A DNA stretch of 64,000 bases. Origin: Shewanella pneumatophori. GTDB taxonomy: Bacteria; Pseudomonadota; Gammaproteobacteria; Enterobacterales; Shewanellaceae. Below the pieces are notes generated by a model, which worked only from the letters and a program-made list of their open reading frames with translations, had not been told where the DNA came from and made no database searches. Position 1 is the first letter of the stretch. Each line of letters starts with the position of its first letter. Below are positions 9,921-18,849 of this stretch, piece by piece. Location of the stretch: positions 1-64,000 of the forward strand of contig NZ_JAKILB010000013.1 of NCBI RefSeq assembly GCF_023283895.1, given 5' to 3'. A program made the translations under genes and the position numbers.

Positions 9921-10823
9921 ATGTCTGCTCAAGATATCATTTTAAGCTCTGGTACATCAGAGCTCACTCCTGCGGCGCAGGTTCGACGTAAGTTAAGTAA
10001 GGTGGCTAAGTTATTTGATGCCACTAAGTGTAATGGTTGTAAAGCGTGTCAGGTGTCTTGTTCTGAATGGAACGACCTGCGTGCACCTGTGGGTAGCTTC
10101 CAAGGTTCTTACCAGAACCCAATGGACCTGTCTTCTGAGTGTTGGACGCTGATGAAGTACCAAGAAGTTGAGCGAGATAACAAGCTAAATTGGCGTTTCG
10201 CCCATAGCGCATGTATGCACTGTGATGATCCAGCCTGTTTAACCGCTTGTTCAACTAAAGGCGCCATCGTTCAGCGTGCAAACGGCGTGGTGGATTTTGA
10301 TTCTGATAAGTGTACTGGTTGTGGCTACTGCGTTTCGGCTTGTCCGTTCGATGTACCAAGACTCGATCCTATCGATCAAAAAGCTTACAAGTGCACCATG
10401 TGTTCAGACCGGATCCAAGTCGGTCAAGAGCCAGCTTGTGTGAAGTCGTGTATCACAGGCGCGCTGAAATACGGTACCCGTGAAGACATGCTGTTTATTG
10501 CCGACCTGCGGATTAAAGAACTGCGTAAGCGTGGTTATGTTAATGCCGGCCTATACAACCCAGAAGGCGTGGGTGGTACAGGCATGATCATGATTTTGCA
10601 TGACATCAATAAGCCGCAAGACTATGGCTTACCAGCGGATCCGAAAACGAGTGTGCCAGTTAAGTTATGGCAAGACGTGGTTAAACCATTGGGTGCGGCG
10701 GGCATCATGGCAACAGTTGCTGTTGCTTGCTTACACCGCATTACAGTGGGTCGTAACCTTGTTGAAGAGGACGAGCCAGCTGCGTTCGACCACACTCACT
10801 CAGATAAGTCAGATAAGGAGTAA
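9921..10823 (+). CDS. fdnH: Formate dehydrogenase iron-sulfur subunit
   Basis: The 300-aa protein moves electrons from FdnG to the cytochrome subunit. Four 4Fe-4S cysteine groups are visible: CNGCKACQVSC, CMHCDDPACLTAC, CTGCGYCVSACPF, and CTMCSD with EPACVKSC. A C-terminal hydrophobic helix (PLGAAGIMATVAVACL) anchors it to the periplasmic face of the membrane, as in E. coli FdnH. It lies 2 nt after the fdnG stop and 5 nt before fdnI. Lack of its own Tat signal is normal, because it is co-exported with FdnG. Confidence 0.96.
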   Translation: MSAQDIILSSGTSELTPAAQVRRKLSKVAKLFDATKCNGCKACQVSCSEWNDLRAPVGSFQGSYQNPMDLSSECWTLMKYQEVERDNKLNWRFAHSACMHCDDPACLTACSTKGAIVQRANGVVDFDSDKCTGCGYCVSACPFDVPRLDPIDQKAYKCTMCSDRIQVGQEPACVKSCITGALKYGTREDMLFIADLRIKELRKRGYVNAGLYNPEGVGGTGMIMILHDINKPQDYGLPADPKTSVPVKLWQDVVKPLGAAGIMATVAVACLHRITVGRNLVEEDEPAAFDHTHSDKSDKE

Positions 10824-10828
10824 CGCTC

Positions 10829-11473
10829 ATGCATAAGCAGAATATGATTTTGCGCCATAAGTTGTTCGACCGCATCTGTCACTGGTTTGTGGTTGCAACG
10901 GGTTTGGTGACATTCCTAACCGGCTTTGCTTTCTTCTTCCCATCATTTCAATGGTTGGGATCGATTGCTGGTACGCCACAAATGGCGCGCTTTGTTCACC
11001 CAATTGCCGGTTTGATGATGTGTCTGCCGTTAATGGTGATGTTGGTGCGCTATTACCACCATAACAAGTGGGAAAAGAACGACCTAACATGGATGTTAGC
11101 TATCAAGGACGTGATGTTCGAAAACGAGGACAAGATCCCTGCAATCGGCCATTACAACCCAGGTCAAAAAGTGCTGTTCCGTACCTTCGTGGTGACCTCA
11201 ATCGCATTGACGATTACCGGCATCATGATGTGGCAGCCTTACTTTGCCCCTTACTTTGATGCAATTGCTATTCAGTGGGCCATTTTAATCCACGCAATCT
11301 GCGCCGTGATCATGTTGATCTTCGTGATTGTGCACTTTTGGATGGCAACGTGGGTAGAAGGATCGGTTGCCGGCATGTTGTACGGCTATGTGTCGCGGGC
11401 TTGGTGCAAGAAGCATCACCCTAACATGCTAAACGATCCTGAATTAAAGACTAATAAGCAGGAAAAACACTAA
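10829..11473 (+). CDS. fdnI: Formate dehydrogenase cytochrome b556 subunit
   Basis: This 214-aa membrane protein binds haem b and passes electrons from FdnH to the quinone pool. Four hydrophobic helices are seen. Candidate haem-ligand histidines lie in DRICHWFVVATGL, FVHPIAGLMM, LIHAICAVIM and VIVHFWMATW. It follows fdnH with a ribosome site AAGGAG upstream of the ATG and precedes fdhE by 2 nt. Length agrees with FdnI (217 in E. coli). Confidence 0.95.
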   Translation: MHKQNMILRHKLFDRICHWFVVATGLVTFLTGFAFFFPSFQWLGSIAGTPQMARFVHPIAGLMMCLPLMVMLVRYYHHNKWEKNDLTWMLAIKDVMFENEDKIPAIGHYNPGQKVLFRTFVVTSIALTITGIMMWQPYFAPYFDAIAIQWAILIHAICAVIMLIFVIVHFWMATWVEGSVAGMLYGYVSRAWCKKHHPNMLNDPELKTNKQEKH

Positions 11474-11475
11474 TT

Positions 11476-12465
11476 ATGAGCACAGCAATACTCGACGCTG
11501 AAAAGATCCCTGGTCAGTCATTGGATATTAAAACCGTGATCGCAGCTGATCCAAAAGCCGTTTATCAATTTCGCGCTAAGCGACTTGCAGAGCTCGCCGA
11601 AGAATCTGGATTAACAGAATACTTTGGCCTCCTTGAGCAGTTAGTTGGCGCTCAAGAAAAGGTAGCGGCACTTTACGGTGAGGCGGCAAAGAGCTGCTTT
11701 GGCCCTAAGCCAGAGTTAGATCTCAACCAAGCTCAGCCTATGGCGCAGCAGCATTTTGAGTGGGGCAATTATTGGCAGTCGGTATTGCTGGAACTTGTTA
11801 GTGAACTTATGCCTAAAGTCAGTACTGACTTGCATGTAGTGCTAAAGGAACTAGCCAAAGCGGAAGCTGATGTACTGCAAGGTTACGCCAAGTCGATGTT
11901 AGGTGGTCACTTTGCTGAAGTACCAGCACAGTACAGCCTGTTTATTTGGGCATCGTTATCTGTGTACTGGTCACATTGGGCGGTGGATGTTGCCCAAACT
12001 TTGGCTGATAAAGGTGAGGCGCATAAGCGTTTATGCCCAGTGTGTGGCAGTCATCCAGTTGGGAGCGTTATCAAGGAAGAACCACGTGTTGGCCTGCGCT
12101 ACTTGCATTGCAGCTTGTGTGAAACCGAGTGGCATGAAGTGCGCGCTGAGTGCACCTCATGCGGCGAAAGCAAGGGCGTATTCTTGTGGGCTGAAACCGA
12201 AACTAATGCTGCTATTCGAGTAGAAAGCTGCGACACCTGTAAGGGTTATACCAAGATGTTCTTTACTGACATCAACCCAAGACTGGAAGTGGCAGCCGAC
12301 GACTTGGCGACCTTAGTGATGGACAGCCATTTGGTTGAGCAAGGATATAGCGCAACCACGGTGAATCCATTGCTTCTTGCTCATGAGCAAGAAGTAGAGC
12401 CTCAGCTAAGTGAAGAGCCTCAGCTAGAAAAGGAGCCTCAGCCTAAAGTCGGTGCTATCCATTAG
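11476..12465 (+). CDS. fdhE: Formate dehydrogenase accessory protein FdhE
   Basis: FdhE is a cytoplasmic maturation or quality-control factor that binds Tat-dependent formate dehydrogenase catalytic subunits. The 329-aa protein has the typical C-terminal rubredoxin-like CxxC motifs: CPVCGSHP, CSLCETEW, CTSCGESKG and CDTCKGY. The tail carries repeated short EEPQLEKEPQP units absent from the E. coli protein. It is the last gene of the fdn operon, 2 nt after fdnI, with a terminator downstream. Confidence 0.94.
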   Translation: MSTAILDAEKIPGQSLDIKTVIAADPKAVYQFRAKRLAELAEESGLTEYFGLLEQLVGAQEKVAALYGEAAKSCFGPKPELDLNQAQPMAQQHFEWGNYWQSVLLELVSELMPKVSTDLHVVLKELAKAEADVLQGYAKSMLGGHFAEVPAQYSLFIWASLSVYWSHWAVDVAQTLADKGEAHKRLCPVCGSHPVGSVIKEEPRVGLRYLHCSLCETEWHEVRAECTSCGESKGVFLWAETETNAAIRVESCDTCKGYTKMFFTDINPRLEVAADDLATLVMDSHLVEQGYSATTVNPLLLAHEQEVEPQLSEEPQLEKEPQPKVGAIH

Positions 12466-12490
12466 CCAGCTTTAACAAAGTAAGTCGAAC

Positions 12491-12522
12491 AAGAGCCGCA
12501 TTACGGTGCGGCTCTTTTATTA
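12491..12522 (+). terminator. Terminator of the fdnGHI-fdhE operon
   Basis: Perfect 10-bp arms AAGAGCCGCA / TGCGGCTCTT with a 6-nt loop are followed by TTTATT. It separates the enzyme operon from selAB. Confidence 0.9.
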
Positions 12523-12564
12523 ACCTAAATATCTAACATCATTGAACCAACTAGACGAAGACCT

Positions 12565-14070
12565 ATGACTCAAGCTATCAACTCAACTCAAGCCCTTTAC
12601 CGTTGTTTACCTGCAATGGACAGCTTGCTGCTGATACCTCAAGTGATAGGTTTTATTGAGCAACAGGGTAAGCCTTGGATTAAATCATTATTGACGCAAA
12701 TGCTTGATGATGCGCGTCAGCAAATCACCAACAGTCAAAGCTTACCAAACTGGTGCTTAGATTCCGCGAATATTACAACCGAGTTAGCCAGCCGTATTAG
12801 CAAAGCCCAGCGTCAAAGCATGACGCCAGTGATTAACTTAACAGGCACGGTCTTGCACACTAACCTCGGGCGCTCGCAGATGTGTGAAGCGGCGATTGAT
12901 GCGGTCACCCAAGTGATGCGCAGCCCAGTGCCGCTTGAGTTTGATATGGGCCAAGGCAAGCGTGGTCATCGTGACAGCGCAATATCCGCACTTATTCATG
13001 AGCTAACGGGCGCTGACAGTTGCTGCATCGTTAATAACAACGCCGCAGCGGTTTTACTGATGTTGGCCGCAACCTCTGCCGGTAAAGAGGTGATAGTATC
13101 GCGCGGTGAGCTGGTGGAGATTGGCGGCGCCTTTCGGATCCCAGACATTATGGCGCAGGCAGGTTGCAAGCTGGTGGAAGTGGGTTGTACTAATCGTACT
13201 CACCTTAAAGATTACGCTGCCGCGATTACTGAAAACACCGCGGCGATAATGAAGGTGCACACTAGTAATTATCATATTAGTGGTTTTACTAAGGTCACTG
13301 AAGAAGCTGAGCTTGCAGCTCTATGTAAAGACAAAGGCATCGCACTGATCTCCGATCTTGGCAGCGGCGCATTAACGGATCTGTCTCGCTTTGGTTTATC
13401 AAAAGAACCCATGCCGCAGCAGATGCTAAAAGATGGCGTTAATCTGGTGAGTTTTTCTGGCGACAAACTGCTCGGCGGGCCGCAAGCAGGGCTAGTCGTT
13501 GGTGACGCGGAGCTGATTGCTAAGCTGCAAGCGCATCCACTAAAGCGTGCACTGCGCTGCGATAAAATGACTTTGGCTGCGCTTGAAGCCACCTTAATGC
13601 AGTACCGTAATCCGCAAACGCTAGATAGCCAATTACCTATTTTTAGAAAGCTCTCCCGTCCTTTGGTGGAACTTGAACAGCTTGCACAAACACTGCAGCA
13701 ACAATTAGTTGATAGCGTCAATAGCAGCCTATTTGATGTAACAATTCAAGCTTGCCAAACTCAAGTGGGTAGCGGTTCGCAACCTGATGTACTGCTTGAT
13801 TCTGTCGCGCTGTGTTTTGCTGTAAATCCTGCTGCAGCCAAAGGCCACAGCTCGCTAACTGTGTTGCAGCTGGATAAGCATTTTAAAGCTGCTAGCTTGC
13901 CAATTATTGGCCGCATTACCACTAATCAGTTGTGGTTAGATTTGCGCGGCGCTGACTGTGACAGCCAGCTTATCGAAGTCCTGACGACAAGCCTACTTAG
14001 GTTTCATAGAGAGATGGGCTTTCATAGAGAGATTGGCTTTGAGATAAAAAGCCCGGAGGTAGCATCATGA
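12565..14070 (+). CDS. selA: L-seryl-tRNA(Sec) selenium transferase
   Basis: SelA is a PLP enzyme that converts Ser-tRNA(Sec) to Sec-tRNA(Sec) using selenophosphate. The PLP-binding motif SFSGDKLLGGPQAG is present with the lysine at residue 301. NLTGTVLHTNLGRS near residue 95 is also typical. At 501 aa it is longer than E. coli SelA (463). Part of the extra C-terminal length is a 21-bp direct duplication giving FHREMG then FHREIG. It overlaps selB by 4 nt (ATGA), so translational coupling is likely. Confidence 0.97.
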   Translation: MTQAINSTQALYRCLPAMDSLLLIPQVIGFIEQQGKPWIKSLLTQMLDDARQQITNSQSLPNWCLDSANITTELASRISKAQRQSMTPVINLTGTVLHTNLGRSQMCEAAIDAVTQVMRSPVPLEFDMGQGKRGHRDSAISALIHELTGADSCCIVNNNAAAVLLMLAATSAGKEVIVSRGELVEIGGAFRIPDIMAQAGCKLVEVGCTNRTHLKDYAAAITENTAAIMKVHTSNYHISGFTKVTEEAELAALCKDKGIALISDLGSGALTDLSRFGLSKEPMPQQMLKDGVNLVSFSGDKLLGGPQAGLVVGDAELIAKLQAHPLKRALRCDKMTLAALEATLMQYRNPQTLDSQLPIFRKLSRPLVELEQLAQTLQQQLVDSVNSSLFDVTIQACQTQVGSGSQPDVLLDSVALCFAVNPAAAKGHSSLTVLQLDKHFKAASLPIIGRITTNQLWLDLRGADCDSQLIEVLTTSLLRFHREMGFHREIGFEIKSPEVAS

Positions 14071-15986
14071 TTATTGTTACCGCAGGTCATGTAGATCACG
14101 GCAAGACTAGCCTTATTCAAGCACTAACAGGTACCGATGCCGACCGATTACCGGAAGAAAAAAAGCGCGGCATGACTATCGAGCTGGGTTACGCCTTTAT
14201 GGATTTAGCTGATGGCGAGTGCTTAGCCTTTGTTGATGTGCCGGGCCACAGCAAGTTTATTAATACCATGTTGGCAGGGGTGAGCTGCGCCAAACATGCG
14301 CTATTGATTATTGCTTGTGATGATGGAGTGATGCCGCAAACCCATGAGCACTTGGCAATTTTGCAGCTGCTTAATCTTGAGCACTTAATTGTGGTGCTCA
14401 CCAAGCAAGATAAAGTCGATAACGAACGTGTTGAAATGGTTAAGCTTGAGGTGAGTGAGCTACTGGCTACACATCAAAGGCAAACCGATATCTATGTGGT
14501 ATCTGCGCAAACAGGCTTTGGTATTAGTGAGTTAAGTGCTGCGATTACTCAGCTTGCACAGATGCAAATTACCAAGCTTAAACAGACTCGCGAGCAAGCT
14601 AGTTTTCGCATGGCAATCGACCGAGCTTTTAGCGTTAAAGGCGCGGGTCTTGTGGTTACTGGCACAGTGATCAGCGGTCACGTCAGCCAAGGGCAAAACC
14701 TGTATCTATCGGGTCAGCGAAAACCAGTCAAAGTTAGAACGCTACATAGCCAAGGTCGAGTGAGTGATAATGCCCATCATTGTCAGCGGGTGGCGCTGAA
14801 TATTACTGGTGTTGATGCGCATCGCGGTGCTGTTCGCGGTGATTGGCTAACGGCGCTAGAACCTGTGGCAGAAGCAGACATTGCAGCATCAAAAGTCATT
14901 TGCGGCGTATTTGAATCTGTATTGCCATTTAAGCACTGGCAAAGTGTGCAAGTGCATCTTGGTAATCGCCACACCATGGCGCGTTTAGGCTTACTGCAAA
15001 ACCTTACTGACGGCAGCGCCTTAGTTGAGTTGCAATGTGAGCAGGCATTAGGCTCTATCGAGCAAGACCGCATCGTTGTTCGAGACAGCGCTGCTAAAAC
15101 CACATTAGGTGCCCTGCGAGTGTTAGACATTAACCCGCCAATCCGGGCTAAGCGCAGCATTGAGCGCTTAACTTACTTAGAAAACCTTAAACAGTGTGAC
15201 TCGCTAACGGCGAGTTTACAGGTGCAAATAAACCATCACTGCGTGTCAAAGTCGGCTTTTATGTGGGCCAATCAGTTAACTGAACAAACGCCCTGTTTGG
15301 CAGACGAGCAGGTGATAAACCTTGATGGTTATCTGTTATCAAGCGCATTACAACAGCAGATTGAAGCGCAATTACTGGCACTCATTGCCGATTACCATCA
15401 GCAGTCGCCTGAGCTATTAGGTTTGAGTATTAATCGCCTGCAGCGCATGACCCATAATCACTATCCATTGCCAGTACTCTTGAAACTTACCGATGGGCTC
15501 AGGGAGCAAAAACAACTGCAAAGCACTCGTGGTTTACTGCACCTACCACGTCACAATTTAGCCTTATCAGAGGCGGAGCAGCTTGTGTGGTCGCAAATAA
15601 AGCAGCAACTACTTAGCACTAAAGGGCCTTTATGGTCGTCAGATTTAGCAACTGGATTAAACCTAGACCTGACTGTAGTGCGTAGCCTGTGCCGTAAGCT
15701 TATTCAGCTAGGTTATCTGTCAGCGATTATTAAAGACCGCTTTATGCTCACCGAAAGTCTGTATTTCTACGCCGATGTTATTCGCAATCAAATCAATACC
15801 AGTGGTGAGATCAAAACTGCCGATTTCAATTCAATTATTAAGCTTGGCCGCAAAGCCAGTATTCAGCTGTTGGAGTTTTATGACCGCAGTGGATTAACGT
15901 GGCGCAAGAAGAAAGATAATTCGAGAGTAATTAGAGATGGCAGCATATTTATAGCGAGTGATTTGGCGGAAGAACATAGGAGTTGA
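14067..15986 (+). CDS. selB: Selenocysteine-specific elongation factor
   Basis: SelB is a GTPase that delivers Sec-tRNA(Sec) to UGA codons with a downstream SECIS hairpin. The 639-aa protein has the G-domain motifs GHVDHGKTS (residues 7-15), DVPGHSKF and TKQDK. Translation-factor beta-barrels and C-terminal winged helices for SECIS binding follow. It overlaps selA at its start. Its last 23 bases, including the stop codon, lie antisense to the 3' end of the tRNA-Sec gene, an unusual convergent overlap. Confidence 0.97.
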   Translation: MIIVTAGHVDHGKTSLIQALTGTDADRLPEEKKRGMTIELGYAFMDLADGECLAFVDVPGHSKFINTMLAGVSCAKHALLIIACDDGVMPQTHEHLAILQLLNLEHLIVVLTKQDKVDNERVEMVKLEVSELLATHQRQTDIYVVSAQTGFGISELSAAITQLAQMQITKLKQTREQASFRMAIDRAFSVKGAGLVVTGTVISGHVSQGQNLYLSGQRKPVKVRTLHSQGRVSDNAHHCQRVALNITGVDAHRGAVRGDWLTALEPVAEADIAASKVICGVFESVLPFKHWQSVQVHLGNRHTMARLGLLQNLTDGSALVELQCEQALGSIEQDRIVVRDSAAKTTLGALRVLDINPPIRAKRSIERLTYLENLKQCDSLTASLQVQINHHCVSKSAFMWANQLTEQTPCLADEQVINLDGYLLSSALQQQIEAQLLALIADYHQQSPELLGLSINRLQRMTHNHYPLPVLLKLTDGLREQKQLQSTRGLLHLPRHNLALSEAEQLVWSQIKQQLLSTKGPLWSSDLATGLNLDLTVVRSLCRKLIQLGYLSAIIKDRFMLTESLYFYADVIRNQINTSGEIKTADFNSIIKLGRKASIQLLEFYDRSGLTWRKKKDNSRVIRDGSIFIASDLAEEHRS

Positions 15987-16058
15987 ACCTACCCGGGACT
16001 GCTGGCAGCCCCACCTGGATTTGAAATCCAGACGTTTCACCGGAAACGACGTTCTTCC
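15964..16058 (-). tRNA. selC: tRNA-Sec (anticodon UCA)
   Basis: The 95-nt minus-strand gene has a long acceptor stem (GGAAGAAC / GTTCTTCC), an anticodon loop TTTCAAA flanked by CTGGA and TCCAG, a long variable arm, and an encoded CCA (15964-15966) after discriminator G. Length and structure match E. coli tRNA-Sec. It is convergent with selB and overlaps its 3' end by 23 bp. Together with SelA and SelB it gives Sec decoding for fdnG; selD is not in this window. Confidence 0.96.
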
Positions 16059-16345
16059 GTATCACTTGCGGCGAATAATAGGTAATTGTATTTGGCTAAA
16101 CAATAGCGGCTTGCAGCAAACTTTATTAACTGTGAGTGCAAATGATATTTATCGCTAATAACGGTGCAGAGTGGGACATTATTTACCAAATAGTTACGGC
16201 ATAGCTCAAATGATGCGGTGTTTTTATAAATGATATTAATCGACTTATATGTTTATTAAATGTGAGTCCTATTTACATCTATCCATATTGGCAATATTAA
16301 CGCGCCTATTGTGATCTTATTTAATAGAAGAGATGGAACAGCTTT

Positions 16346-17209
16346 ATGACGGAACTTGTATGTGGCTTAAATAATATTACTGAGCAAGCTTCAGTGACGT
16401 GTTTTCGTAATGATAGAGAGCAGTCATTAATAGAAACTGTGGCGAAAGAGGTCAGAGTCGCACTGATTTACAATGGTATTTCTCATGTAGTGATGATGGC
16501 ATGCCCAACAGCACTAAAAGAGTTTGCTATTGGTTTTAGCTTGTCTGAATCGATTATTGAAAGCGTACGCGATATCCGTTCAATTGAAATTGAAACCATT
16601 GCTAGCGGAGTGCTAGTGCATATTGAAGTTTCACAGCGCTGTTTTATGCAGTTAAAGCAGCATCGCCGCAGTCTTGCAGGCCGCACGGGATGTGGACTGT
16701 GCGGTGTTGAGCAGATAGAGCAAACGGTTAAGCCCATTGTGCAAGTGACCAGCAACGAACGGTTTGACTTAAACAGTTTAAAAATGGCGCTAGCCAACCT
16801 GCACAAGTACCAAAATGCATTTAATTTGACCGGTGCTACTCATGCCGCTGCCATGTTGTCACCAGAAGGTGATATTATGTGCTGCTTCGAAGATGTGGGG
16901 CGTCACGTCGCGTTAGATAAATTAATTGGTCATATCAGTATCGATAAACCGACTCGTCATTCGGCGTTGTTATTAACCAGTCGAGCCAGTTTTGAAATGG
17001 TGCAAAAAGCTGCCGTTGCAAATATTAGTATTATATTTGCAATTTCTTCAGCAACTTCGTTAGCGATTGATATCGCGCATAAATCAAATATTACCTTGGT
17101 TGGTTTTTGTCGGGAAAACAGAGTGACAATATATACTCACCCTGAAAGGTTGTATTTGTGTAATAAAAAAGTCAGTAATGTTGAAAGTAATAACTTAGCT
17201 GTAATGTAA
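16346..17209 (+). CDS. fdhD: Formate dehydrogenase sulfurtransferase FdhD
   Basis: FdhD passes sulfur from cysteine desulfurase to the molybdenum cofactor of formate dehydrogenase, a step needed for activity. The 287-aa protein has the essential cysteine motif TGCGLCGVEQ (about residues 115-124) and GATHAAAML with CFEDVGRHVALDKLIG. The ATG at 16346 lies 12 nt downstream of AGAAGAGATGG. It is separated by about 290 bp from the tRNA-Sec gene and stands just upstream of the YedE-like transporter. Its presence fits the formate dehydrogenase gene block. Confidence 0.95.
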   Translation: MTELVCGLNNITEQASVTCFRNDREQSLIETVAKEVRVALIYNGISHVVMMACPTALKEFAIGFSLSESIIESVRDIRSIEIETIASGVLVHIEVSQRCFMQLKQHRRSLAGRTGCGLCGVEQIEQTVKPIVQVTSNERFDLNSLKMALANLHKYQNAFNLTGATHAAAMLSPEGDIMCCFEDVGRHVALDKLIGHISIDKPTRHSALLLTSRASFEMVQKAAVANISIIFAISSATSLAIDIAHKSNITLVGFCRENRVTIYTHPERLYLCNKKVSNVESNNLAVM

Positions 17210-17268
17210 TAAAGTTTATAAGTTGAACTGTTAATTTAAGTTCTTAATGTTAGTTGGTAATTTTAAAT

Positions 17269-18528
17269 ATGTGGTTAACCTTTAAAAATCAGTTTTTTAT
17301 TAAATTCTGGTCGCCTTTTGCTGCCGTTATTGCAGCAGGAATATTGTCGACTTATTTCTTTGGTCTTACAGGCTCACTTTGGGCGGTAACCGGCGAGTTT
17401 ACCCGCTGGGGTGGCCATGTATTACAATGGTTTGGCGCAGAACCTGAGTCATGGCAGTACTTTAAAATCATCGGCCTGAATGGCACTCCAATGGATCGTG
17501 TGGGTGGAGTGATGATAATTGGTATGTTTGGCGGCTGTATGGCGGCGGTGCTGTGGGCAAACAACCTAAAGCTGCGTATGCCAAGCTCGAAAAAGCGTAT
17601 TGCACAAGCATTAGTGGGCGGCATGATTGCCGGCTTTGGTGCACGTCTTGCTATGGGCTGTAACTTAGCAGCCTTCTTTACCGGTATTCCGCAGTTTACT
17701 TTGCATGCATGGATCTTTGCTTTTGCCGCTGCAGCAGGTACTTATATCGGCGCTAAGATCACCTTATTACCGTTTTTCCGCTCTACCGCCACGCTAAAAG
17801 CGGGTGGCCTGAAGAAAATAGCCAAGCCGAATCCGAATCAAGTACGAAACCGTTTCCGCTTAGGTTGGTTGGTGTTTGCAGCCATGATTGGCTTGTCGCT
17901 GTATGTTATGCAAAGTTCGACAAAGCTGGGCATTGCCATGTTTATGGGCATGATGTTCGGTCTATTGATTGAGCGAGCGCAGATCTGTTTTACCTCAGCG
18001 TTTAGAGATATGTGGATCACCGGTCGTACGCATATGGCTAAGGCGATTATCTTAGGTATGGCAGTGAGTGTTATCGGCATTTATAGCTATGTGCAGCTAG
18101 GTATGACGCCTAAAACATTATGGGCTGGCCCGAATGCGGTGATTGGTGGCTTGCTGTTTGGCATTGGTATTGTGATTGCTGGTGGCTGCGAAACCGGCTG
18201 GATGTACCGCGCATTAGAAGGCCAAGTGCATTTTTGGTGGGTGGGTGTCGGTAACATTATTGGTGCAACCATATTGGCTTATTACTGGGATGCGATTGCC
18301 GAACCTATGGCGACCAGTTGGGACAAAATTAACCTGCTAGATGTGTTTGGACCGCTTGGTGGCTTGGGTGTGACTTATCTGTTACTGGGCTTATCGTTTG
18401 TGCTGATTTTAATGTGGGAGCAGCACTTCTTTAATAAGCAGAAGCGTGAACAACAAGCCGTGGCTGCAAAGCTTGAAGAGTTAAAGGCTGCACCAGTTGC
18501 GATGGCAACGTCTGCCACACAAGCTTAA
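17269..18528 (+). CDS. yedE: YeeE/YedE-family transporter (FdhT-like, selenium-linked)
   Basis: This 419-aa polytopic membrane protein has the family glycine-rich loops with conserved cysteines, GARLAMGCNLAAFFTGIP and GIVIAGGCETGWMYR. YedE/FdhT proteins occur beside Sec genes. In Campylobacter FdhT and its TusA-like partner FdhU are needed for formate dehydrogenase activity and selenocysteine formation. Here a TusA-like gene follows 85 bp downstream. The likely role is uptake of a selenium or sulfur species; the substrate is not shown by sequence. ATG 17269 was chosen; an upstream TTG at 17254 is possible, and no strong ribosome site is seen for either. Confidence 0.85.
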   Translation: MWLTFKNQFFIKFWSPFAAVIAAGILSTYFFGLTGSLWAVTGEFTRWGGHVLQWFGAEPESWQYFKIIGLNGTPMDRVGGVMIIGMFGGCMAAVLWANNLKLRMPSSKKRIAQALVGGMIAGFGARLAMGCNLAAFFTGIPQFTLHAWIFAFAAAAGTYIGAKITLLPFFRSTATLKAGGLKKIAKPNPNQVRNRFRLGWLVFAAMIGLSLYVMQSSTKLGIAMFMGMMFGLLIERAQICFTSAFRDMWITGRTHMAKAIILGMAVSVIGIYSYVQLGMTPKTLWAGPNAVIGGLLFGIGIVIAGGCETGWMYRALEGQVHFWWVGVGNIIGATILAYYWDAIAEPMATSWDKINLLDVFGPLGGLGVTYLLLGLSFVLILMWEQHFFNKQKREQQAVAAKLEELKAAPVAMATSATQA

Positions 18529-18570
18529 AAATCGGTTTTAAAAGTAAGATTTATTCTATTTGTTCTATAT

Positions 18571-18597
18571 TCGGCTCAATTAACTGAGCCGACTTTT
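18571..18597 (+). terminator. Hairpin between yedE and the TusA-like gene
   Basis: Perfect 8-bp arms TCGGCTCA / TGAGCCGA with a 6-nt loop are followed by CTTTTGCT. It may partly terminate transcription between the two genes, or set their ratio. Confidence 0.6.
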
Positions 18598-18612
18598 GCT
18601 GAGGAGCAGTTT

Positions 18613-18849
18613 ATGCCAGCATCTATCGTACCTGATTACAATTTAGAGATTTACGGTGAGCCTTGCCCATACCCAGCAGTTGCTACGCTTGAAGCGATGC
18701 AATCATTGAAAGCGGGTGAAGTATTAGAAGTGATCACCGATTGCTCGCAGTCGATTAATAACATTCCTAATGACGCAAAGAACCACGGTTACGAGGTTTT
18801 AGACATTAGCCAGCAAGGTGTAATGCTGCGTTATTTGCTTAAGAAGTAG
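18613..18849 (+). CDS. TusA/SirA-like sulfur (selenium) carrier protein
   Basis: This 78-aa protein has the family motif GEPCPYPAVATLEAMQ with the reactive cysteine of the CPxP box. Such proteins carry persulfide or possibly selenium. Next to YedE and the Sec/Fdh genes it is the probable FdhU/YedF partner of the transporter. A strong ribosome site GAGGAG precedes the ATG. The last 99 bases plus about 60 bases of downstream DNA are present twice more just downstream, giving pseudo-copies of the C-terminus without start codons. Confidence 0.85.
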   Translation: MPASIVPDYNLEIYGEPCPYPAVATLEAMQSLKAGEVLEVITDCSQSINNIPNDAKNHGYEVLDISQQGVMLRYLLKK

